NCBI RefSeq assembly: GCF_003051105.1
Contig: NZ_QAOO01000010.1
Location: 1 to 64,000, forward strand
Length of the DNA stretch: 64,000 bases
Direction of reading: 5' to 3'
Origin: Nitrosomonas nitrosa
GTDB lineage: Bacteria > Pseudomonadota > Gammaproteobacteria > Burkholderiales > Nitrosomonadaceae
The notes beneath the pieces were generated by a model. It had not been told where the DNA came from and did not search any database. It saw only the letters and a program-made list of their open reading frames with translations. The number at the start of each line of letters is the position of its first letter. Positions within the stretch are counted from its first letter, which is position 1. The position numbers and the translations under genes were made by a program. This document shows, piece by piece, positions 16,305-24,900 of the stretch.

Positions 16305-17033
16305 ATGCCTGGGTTACCAGCGCCACAACAAAACCATCTTTTAGCTGCATTGTCTGTCGAAGCTCAGAACCGCCTGTTTCCTCATCTTGAGCTGGTGTCG
16401 CTACCGCTTGGTAAAGTCTTGTATGAGTCTGGGGATTCCTTGCGCCATGTCTATTTTCCGACCAATGCCATCGTATCGCTGCTTTATGTGATGGAAAGCG
16501 GTGCATCGGCGGAAATCTCGGTAGTGGGTAAGGATGGTCTCATTGGCATCGCATTATTCATGGGGGGTGAAAGTACCCCAAGCAGGGGCGTTGTGCAAAG
16601 CGCCGGTTATGCCTACCGGTTGCTGGGGCAGCGGCTCAAGGATGAGTTCAATCGCCATGGGGAGTTGTTGCAACTGATGCTACGCTATACGCAGGCATTG
16701 ATTACGCAAATGGCCCAGACGGCGGTTTGCAATCGGCATCACTCGATCGATCAGCAACTATGCCGCTGGCTGCTACTTTCGATAGATCGCCTGCCGGATA
16801 ACCAATTGACGATGACTCAGGAGTTGATTGCCAACATGCTGGGTGTGCGCCGCGAAGGTGTGACTGAAGCGGCCGGAAAGTTGCAAAAACTTGGCGTGAT
16901 CGAATATAACCGAGGACATATCACGGTACTGGATCGACCCAGACTTGAGCAATTGAGCTGCGAGTGTTATGCCGTCGTCAAAAAAGAAACAGACCGCCTG
17001 TTACCCTACGTTTTTCCACGCCTGAATCGCTGA
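16305..17033 (+). CDS. Crp/Fnr-family transcription regulator
   Basis: 242 residues: sensor domain (about 15-130; PLGKVLYESGDSLRHVYFPT, GLIGIALFMGG), dimerisation helix, and winged HTH (about 170-205, ELIANMLGVRREGVTEAAGKL). Recognition-helix Arg and Glu, which read G in Crp sites, are kept. There is no cyclic-nucleotide cassette and no Fnr-type Cys cluster, so the inducer is unknown. GGAG seven bases upstream supports the start. It is a close paralogue of the protein at 11633 and a more distant one of that at 17241. An operator-like palindrome lies just upstream. Confidence 0.9.
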   Translation: MPGLPAPQQNHLLAALSVEAQNRLFPHLELVSLPLGKVLYESGDSLRHVYFPTNAIVSLLYVMESGASAEISVVGKDGLIGIALFMGGESTPSRGVVQSAGYAYRLLGQRLKDEFNRHGELLQLMLRYTQALITQMAQTAVCNRHHSIDQQLCRWLLLSIDRLPDNQLTMTQELIANMLGVRREGVTEAAGKLQKLGVIEYNRGHITVLDRPRLEQLSCECYAVVKKETDRLLPYVFPRLNR

Positions 17034-17068
17034 CAGTATGAGTGGTGCTTGCGCACCGCACCGCGTAA

Positions 17069-17087
17069 TGCAGCAATAATTGCTGCA
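17069..17087 (+). terminator. Hairpin between the two Crp-type genes
   Basis: An 8-bp perfect stem (TGCAGCAA / TTGCTGCA) with a 3-base loop, 36 bp after the stop of the regulator at 16305. There is no T-run, so it may be a weak terminator or a protein site. Confidence 0.35.
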
Positions 17088-17127
17088 ATCACTGAGTCGG
17101 GCCTTTCTGCAGAATTACCGTGCTTTC

Positions 17128-17143
17128 TGTGTCGTAGCGCACA
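17128..17143. promoter_or_regulatory. Putative Crp/Fnr-type operator (site 6)
   Basis: TGTGT-CGTAGC-GCACA: one half-site perfect, the other with T in place of C at position 5. It lies about 98 bp upstream of the preferred start of the third Crp-type gene. Confidence 0.4.
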
Positions 17144-17240
17144 GACATCTCTATGATCATTGATTAGGATGAAGTTGGAGGATTGTTCAGCATCTTTCTC
17201 ATGCCATTTTTTGGATTTTTTCGTGCTGCAGGATACTCAA

Positions 17241-17951
17241 ATGTCGGCTACAACAACACCGGTGCGTGTGGTCAACCGCCTGATCGGATGTTTGCCACGC
17301 GAAGAGCGGAATAGGTTTTTGAAGCGCTGCGAGCCGGTAGAGCTGGCTTTAGGCACCATTCTGTGCGAACCTAAACAGCCTTTTCGGCACGTATATTTTC
17401 CCCTTGTAGGTTTCATCTCGCTTGCGATCGCCATGGATGGTCATCAGCCACTGGAAGTAGCGTTGATCGGTAATGAAGGTATGCTTGGTGTTCCGCTGGT
17501 GCTGGGAGTCGATACTTCACCTCACCGTGCAGTGGTGCAGGGTGCTGGTACTGCGTTGCGGATGACCGTCGAGCAGTTTCAGCTCGAATTGCACGACAGT
17601 ACCTACTTGTTGCGCACGCTCAACCGCTACCTGTATGTGTTAATGACGCAATTGTCGCAAACCGGTGCTTGTAGTCATTTCCATGAGATAGAGCTGCGAT
17701 TGGCGTGCTGGTTACTAATGACGCATGACCGCGCGCGCGCCGATCATTTTCATCTCACACATGAATGTCTCGCTGACATGCTTGGGGTGCGCCGGAGTAG
17801 CATCACTATCGCTGCCGGCGTGCTGCAACGGAGAAAGCTCATTCGGTATAACCGTGGTGATATCACTATCCTTGACCGAAAGGGGCTCAAAGCAGCATCC
17901 TGCGGATGTTATGATCAGATGAACAAGAACTACAGTAGTTTGCTCCCTTAG
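17241..17951 (+). CDS. Crp/Fnr-family transcription regulator (third paralogue)
   Basis: About 236 residues with the same plan: sensor (LGTILCEPKQPFRHVYFP, GMLGVPLVLG, VVQGAGTALRM), helix, and HTH (ECLADMLGVRRSSITIAAGVL). In the recognition helix the usual E-G after RR is replaced by S-S, so its DNA target may differ from that of its paralogues. The ATG at 17241 (MSATTTPVRVVNRL) is preferred: AGGA precedes it and the palindrome at 17128 then sits in a normal promoter position. A TTG at 17160 would add 27 poorly conserved residues. It ends overlapping the convergent galU stop by 4 bp. Confidence 0.87.
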   Translation: MSATTTPVRVVNRLIGCLPREERNRFLKRCEPVELALGTILCEPKQPFRHVYFPLVGFISLAIAMDGHQPLEVALIGNEGMLGVPLVLGVDTSPHRAVVQGAGTALRMTVEQFQLELHDSTYLLRTLNRYLYVLMTQLSQTGACSHFHEIELRLACWLLMTHDRARADHFHLTHECLADMLGVRRSSITIAAGVLQRRKLIRYNRGDITILDRKGLKAASCGCYDQMNKNYSSLLP

Positions 17952-18835
17952 ACACTTTGCCGTGCTTTCAGCCAGGCAGAGAATTCATCGTGCAATTCCG
18001 GATGAACGGACGCAATATCAACGCTGGCCTGCAGCAAGCCCAATCTGCTGCCACAATCATAACGCTTGCCATGGTAATGATAAGCCAGTACCTGCTCTGA
18101 ATTTAACAGGGCTGCAATACCATCGGTGAGTTGAATCTCTCCTCCTGCACCGCGGGGTTGTGTGCGAATATGCTCGAATACAGGCGTGGTCAAGATATAG
18201 CGTCCAGCGATTGCCAGGTTACTCGGGGCAATGCTGGGATGAGGCTTCTCAACCAAGCCCATGATTTTAATAAGCTCTGGCGTCAGCGCATTTCCTTGCA
18301 CGATACCGTAACGGCTAGTTTGATCCCGCGGCACTTCTTGAACTGCGAGAATGCTGCATCGGTATTGATCGAAAAGGTTAGTCATTTGTTGCATGATGGG
18401 TGGATCACCTACCATCAAGTCGTCGGCCAGCAACACTGCAAAGGGTTCGCCACGAACCAAGCGCTCGGCGCACAGCACGGCATGACCCAGACCGAGTGCC
18501 CTGGACTGGCGGATGTATACGCATTCCATGTCATCAGGCTTAATAGCGTTGACGATCGTAATGAGATCGTTTTTGCCATTGGCAGCAAGTTCCGCCTCCA
18601 ATTCATAGGCTGTATCGAAATGGTCTTCAATGGCACGTTTATTACGGCCTGTTACGAAGATCATTTCACGTATGCCTGCAGCATAGGCCTCTTCAACCGC
18701 ATATTGAATAAGCGGTTTATCAACGACCACCAGCATTTCTTTGGGTGAGGCCTTGGTGGCCGGTAAAAAACGTGTGCCTAAGCCCGCAACTGGGAAAATC
18801 GCTTTGGTAACCGTTTGCTGATTACTGTTATACAT
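17948..18835 (-). CDS. galU: UTP-glucose-1-phosphate uridylyltransferase
   Basis: Makes UDP-glucose from UTP and glucose 1-phosphate. 295 residues, normal for GalU. The nucleotide-binding motif GLGTRFLPATKASPKEM is near the N-terminus, followed by EMIFVTGRNKRAIEDHFD, FAVLLADDLM, GIVQG and LVEKPHP. It lies 118 bp downstream of the giant glucan synthase on the same strand and supplies that enzyme's donor substrate, so the two probably form one functional unit. The product also feeds exopolysaccharide synthesis. Confidence 0.95.
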   Translation of the reverse strand: MYNSNQQTVTKAIFPVAGLGTRFLPATKASPKEMLVVVDKPLIQYAVEEAYAAGIREMIFVTGRNKRAIEDHFDTAYELEAELAANGKNDLITIVNAIKPDDMECVYIRQSRALGLGHAVLCAERLVRGEPFAVLLADDLMVGDPPIMQQMTNLFDQYRCSILAVQEVPRDQTSRYGIVQGNALTPELIKIMGLVEKPHPSIAPSNLAIAGRYILTTPVFEHIRTQPRGAGGEIQLTDGIAALLNSEQVLAYHYHGKRYDCGSRLGLLQASVDIASVHPELHDEFSAWLKARQSV

Positions 18836-18953
18836 GATGCCAGCCTCAAAAAGTGTTACTAGATATCGGCCTCATCCCGCTGGGTTATCGGCAGGAGAGG
18901 TAAGTGGCATGCATGCTCCCAGAGCTTGGGGGTGTGCATGTCGGTCTGCCGGA

Positions 18954-21900
18954 TCATCGATGTGACTGAGGCGGCAGTGTTACGAAGTTGACTTCGGCCG
19001 TGTGATCCTGGCGATCGTCGATCAGCGGGATGATATTGCCCGGTTGTTCAACGCCATCCACCGTGACGCGCATTGCACCACTTTGCAGGGTATCGCCAGC
19101 ATGTGTTTGCGATACCGTGATATGGTAGACGGTTTCCCGGTACCGGTAATGTAGCTTGAATGCCTGCCAAGAAGTGGGTAGGCAAGGAGCGAAATGAAGC
19201 TTGTCCACGTCTAGCCTTAGGCCGAGCAGCGATTCCACAATCAACCGATACATCCAGCCGGCGGAACCCGTATACCAGCTCCATCCCCCACGACCGGCGT
19301 GCGGCGAAACCGCATAGACGTCAGCCGCAACGACATAGGGTTCGACTTTGTAGGTCGCTATCGTTGCTGCCGATTTTCCATGGTTCACCGGGTTGATCAT
19401 AGCCAGCAATTCCCACGCACGTTGACTGTCGCCCAAGGCTGCGAACGCCATGGTGGTCCAGATGGCTGCGTGGGTGTACTGTCCCCCGTTTTCGCGTACG
19501 CCGGGAACATAGCCTTTGATATAGCCTGGATCCAGATTCGATGTATCGAATGGTGGATCGAGTAGCTGGATCAACGCATGATCGTGTCGTACCAGTCGCG
19601 CATAGACGGCATCCATGCCCTGACGCGAACGTATGGCATCACCTGCGCCGGAGAGTACCGACCAGCTTTGTGAGATCGAATCAATCTGACATTCAGTGTT
19701 GGCTGCTGATCCCAGCGGGGTGCCATCGTCAAAGTAGGCGCGACGGTACCATGTGCCATCCCAGGCATTTTGCTCGATCCGCTGGCGCAGTTGTTCAGCT
19801 TCACTGCGACACTTTTCGGCAAACGTTACATCTCCCTGCCGCTGTGCTAGCTCAGCGAAGCGCGTTAGCACGTCATACAGGAAGAAGCCGAGCCAGATGC
19901 TTTCACCCTTGCCCTGTATGCCTACCAGGTTCATGCCGTCGTTCCAATCTCCGGAACCGATCAGCGGCAGGCCATGTTCGCCAAACGTCAGGCCGTGCTG
20001 GATAGCGCGCACACAGTGCTGATACAGGCTGGCTGATTCAGCGGAGTATCTTGGCAGATCATAATATGAGTCATCCTCAGGGTTGACGGGGCGGCCCTCG
20101 AGGAAAGAGATGGATTCATCCAGCACGCCGCTATCACCCGTGCTCAACACATAGCGGCACGTCGCCAATGGTAGCCAGAGATAATCGTCGGAACAGCGAG
20201 TACGCACGCCACGGCTAGACGGCGGATGCCACCAATGCTGTACATCGCCTTCCACAAACTGATGTGCAGCACACAGCAGCAATTGCTCACGCACGCGTTG
20301 CGGTTCGGCATGGATGAGCGCCATTACATCCTGCAATTGATCACGGAAACCGAAGGCGCCGCCTGATTGATAGTAGCCGCTGCGTGCCCACAAGCGGCAA
20401 GCAAGCGTCTGGTAGACGAGCCAGCCATTGGCCAGCACATTGAGAGACGAGTCTGGGGTTTCTATCTGGATGGTACCGAGCGTATGATTCCAATATTGCC
20501 ACACCGCTTCGAGTGCGGTGTGCGCGGTAGCCGATCCACGTAAGCGGCGCACCAGATTACGCGCATCCTCGGTCCCATGCCTGCCGGCCTGACCCAAGCG
20601 GAAGATGATCTCGCGTTCTTCCCCGTCGGCCAAGTCAAAACCGACCTGGATTGCGGCGCAAGGATCCAAGGCTGCCCCCACTTTGCCTGAAAGCCGCGTG
20701 CGCGCCATAGCTGCCGGGTCTTTGAGCGAGCCATTACGTCCAATGAACTCAGCACGATCGCAGGTAATCGAGCGATTGAGTTCATCCACATCGAAAAAAG
20801 CAATCCGGCCAGCAAATTCCGTGTTGTATGGATTGCGTGCGAACAGCGCACCGCAGTCAGAATCTACTTCGGTAGTCACATGCATGGTCGACTTCGGCCG
20901 TAAATCCCCTAATACCCACTCTACGTAGCCGGTCGCAGAGAGCCGTCGCGGTCGTCCTGATGCGTTACGTACTTTCAACACCGAGAATTTGACGGCAGCA
21001 TCCATTGCCACATAGACCCATAGCTCCGAGACGATGCCTCCCTCGGTATATTCGAATACGCTGTAGCCGAATCCATGCCGACTGATATATGCATTCGCAC
21101 CGCGACAAGGCAGGGGAGTGGGCGACCAGAAATGACCGCTTTCTTCGTCGCGTAGATAAAAAGCTTCTCCGCTCGCATCGGACACCGGGTCGTTGTGCCA
21201 GGGCGTGAGACGAAATTCGTGCGCGTTTTCGCTCCAGGTATAAGCCTGGCCGCTCTCAGAAATGACCGTGCCAAAATGCGGATTTGCCAATACATTTACC
21301 CAGGGCGCGGGTGTCACCTGCGCGGCAGTCGTGGTCATGACGTACTCGCGCCCGTCTCGTGTGAATCCACCCAGTCCGTTGTGCAGAATGAGATCACGCG
21401 GTGATAATAGGTTGCTGTTTGGAGAATCAGCGCGGTGGCTTTTGCTCGGTCGGATGCGTGGCATTTGCACATCCCTCGGGTTGCGGCGGTTGATCTGTTC
21501 TGCCAATGTTCCTCGGCTATCCGTTGCGATCACCCGCGCGACTGATTGGAATAAAATACGGTCTTCGTTCGATATCTGTTCCGTGCGGCGCACGAAGATA
21601 CCGCCTGGTCGATCGATGACATGTGCTTCGACACCTGCCGCAATCAAACCGATAATTTGGTCCTGCAGCAGCTGCCGGTAACCAGCACGGTCTTCATTCC
21701 AGATCACCAGATCGACCACCAGTCCTTTTAAACGCCAGTACGCGTGAGCCTGCACCAGTTGACGCACCAATTCGATATTGGTTGCGTCGCTAATCTGCAG
21801 TAGAACGATGGGCAAATCGCCAGAAATGGCGTAACTCCACAAACCGGATTGTCCACGACGATTCTGCATCAGGATGCGGGCTTCGGCGCGCAATGAGCTG

Positions 21901-24900
21901 TTGGCATAGATAACAGAGTTGGCCAGACGCCCGTAGAGTTGCGCGTCAGTCTCACTTGCATTGAGCTGGCGCAATACCACTTGGGCGTGTGTCCAGGCGA
22001 CATCAAAGACACGATCTGCCAGTCGTCTATCCTGATATCTTTCGATCAGGCTGAGTGCGGCATCACGTGTTTCTCCTACACCGCTCACTAGATCGAGGGT
22101 GATTGTTTGTTCTGGATCAAGCGTGATGGCATGGCAAATAGCGACAATTGGATCCAGCACCGACCCCTGGCTGCCGGAAAGCATCCCTGAGGATGTGCTG
22201 CTCAGTACTTGCGGGTCGGCGGTGGTGTGGCCACGGCCAATGAATTGTGTCCGATCCGTTTCATAAGAAATGGCATTGATATCTACTCCGTGTGTTGTCA
22301 TCATGTGAAACATCCAGCATGTTTCCTCGGTAGCCGAACGTGGCCGACGCGTGCAAAGTATTGCATGGCGTTTTTCGTCGATCTCGGTCTGCACGAACAG
22401 ATTGCTGAAAGCCGGATGCAGCGCATCTGACGCCGGCATGGCAAGCACGACCTCCGCGTAACTCGTTGCCGTAATTGTGCGGCGGGTGCGGGTGCGGTTA
22501 GTGATGCGCACACGGCGCAGCTCGATATCGTCTTCTGGTGATACCACGATCTCGGTATAGGTTTCAAAATGACCATTGCTTACAGAATCGCGACGACGAA
22601 ATTCAGCACGCCCCTCGGAGAAAATCACTTCATAATGTTGTGGCTGTTTCAGCGCTGGCTGATACGTGGTCGACCATATTTTTCCGCTGCCCTCGTCGCG
22701 CAGATAGCAGAATGAACCCCAGGGGTCGCAAGTTGTGTCTTCGTGCCAGCGTGTGACGGCGAGATCTTTCCAGCGACTATAGCCGCCGCCGGCGTTGGTG
22801 ACCATGACATGGTAGCGGCCATTGGACAACAATTGCACTTCTGGTATCGGCGTATTGGCATTGTTGAAAGTACGAATCGGCGCTTCTACAGCATGAGAGG
22901 TTAGTTGGGTATCGGAAAATTGGGCGGTGGGAGGAAAGAGTGCCGTGGTTCTGGGGATTCGTTCCTGGAGCAAAAGTAGTGTTGCCTGGAATAGCGGCTC
23001 CGATTCGAAGCGCTTCTGCATCGGACGATTCAGCAGTAAATAGGCTAGGGAGAGCAAGCTCATCCCCTGGTGGTGCGCCATGTAAGATCGTACCACGGTG
23101 CTCGATTCCCCGCGTCGTTGACGTGATGGGGTGTAGTCAATCGCTTCATAAAAGCCGAATTTCCCCTCGAGTCCTTGCGCGGCGAGTTGTTGCAGATTCA
23201 GGTACGCAGCTTCGGGTGACACCATCAGCGCCAGTACCGTGGCATAGGGGGCAACGACCAAGTCATCGGCAAGCCCGCGTTTGAGACCCAGGCCCGGCAC
23301 ACCGAATGCCCGGTACTGATAGTTAAGATGGACATCAACCAAGTGATAACCCGATTCCGACATACCCCACGGTATGCCACGCTGTCGTCCGTACTCGATC
23401 TGTCGGGCCACTGCTGCTTTATAGGTCTGGTCAAGCAGTGTGTTCTCAAAGGTCGGCATGACCAGGAGTGGCATCAGGTATTCGAACATCGAGCCGCTCC
23501 ACGACAAAAGAACGGGTTCTCCGCCGACAGTGGTAAGGAGGCGTCCCAGGGCAAACCAACTCTCTTGCGGGATTTGCCCTTGTGCGATCGCGACAAAGCT
23601 AATCAATCTCGCTTCCGAAGCCAGTAAATCGTAATAACTTGCATCCCGCCGCAGTTCATCCACGTTGTAACCAATCGCCAACAGACGCGATGATTTGTCA
23701 TACAGGAAATCATACGCCATGCAGGCAAATTCGCTTGACTGCGCAGCAAGCCGTTCGGTGATCGCAATCCGTTCAGCAGCACGGCAACTCGCTTCTGTGA
23801 TGTGGCGTTTATACGCATGCAGCCACTCGCGTTCCGCGGAAGTCGCCACATTCTCATGGGAGTCATCTAGTCGATGTTCGATTGCCGGCAGCAATACACT
23901 TTTGATATTTGCCAATTCTCGTAGCGTTGGGATGATGGTGATACTGAAGTCATCGTCAAGCTTGTTCGGTGCAGCCGGTAGCACGAGCCAAGGGGCGAGA
24001 AAGGTCAATTCGACGAGAGCGGCTCTACATTGCCGGACCAGCGCATGTGCCCACCAAACCGCGTCGCTCTCGGAAGTCGTCTCAGAGATGACTGCGCTGG
24101 CGTGATCCACAGTCGGATGGTGCGTGGAATCCTCATCTACTTCCAGGTATTCACCCGTTTCGGCGTGCCGTTTTTCATCGGCTGTCATCAAGGTGCGCTC
24201 TGTTTGAGGGAGCTTCAGAGCGGCAGTTGCGATACTGTCGGCAAACGTTTCGGCATGTTTCACCAGTCGGTCGAGACATTGCCATGCTAATGCGAGCGTA
24301 GTGGGTGGAGTGCTGTATGCAGACTCGATCTCCGCCTGCAATGGGGCGAGCAGATCAGGACTGATGCTTCCTATCGCGTCTAGCAGAATTCCGAGCGTGT
24401 CGTGGAGCCCGTGGAACCAGCGGGTATCAAGGATTTTGTCGTCGATAAGGGTGAGCAGACCCGATCGCAAGGTCAGGAGATGACCTGCGAGATTCCCGCT
24501 ATCTACCGTTGAAATATAAGCTGGATGCAGTGGTTTCAACGATTGTGTGTCGTACCAATTGTAAAAGTGACTACGATACCGCTCCAGCGTTTGCATGGTA
24601 TCGAAGGTATGGGCCGTGCGTTCGATCAGTGGGCCGGCTGGAAGGTAACCGAAGTCATAGGCAGATAAATTGGCGAGTAGCGCCATGCCCATATTGGTTG
24701 GTGAGGTGCGATGTGCGACAGCGGCACCGCGATACTCCTGGTAATTATCCGGTGGTAGCCAATGATCTTCCGGGCCGACAAACGTCTCGAAGAATGCCCA
24801 GGTTTTGCGAGAAAGCTTACGCAAGAAGTGGGTCTGTTCAGCCGTCAGACGAGTTTCTCGGCGTGCAAGTGGTTGGCCGACCCACCAGACAATCATGGGT

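Noticed and set aside
20462..20851. Long frames opposite or within the glucan synthase gene (several over 100 codons)
   Set aside because: GC-rich shadow frames of one large gene; none has a domain or start signal.
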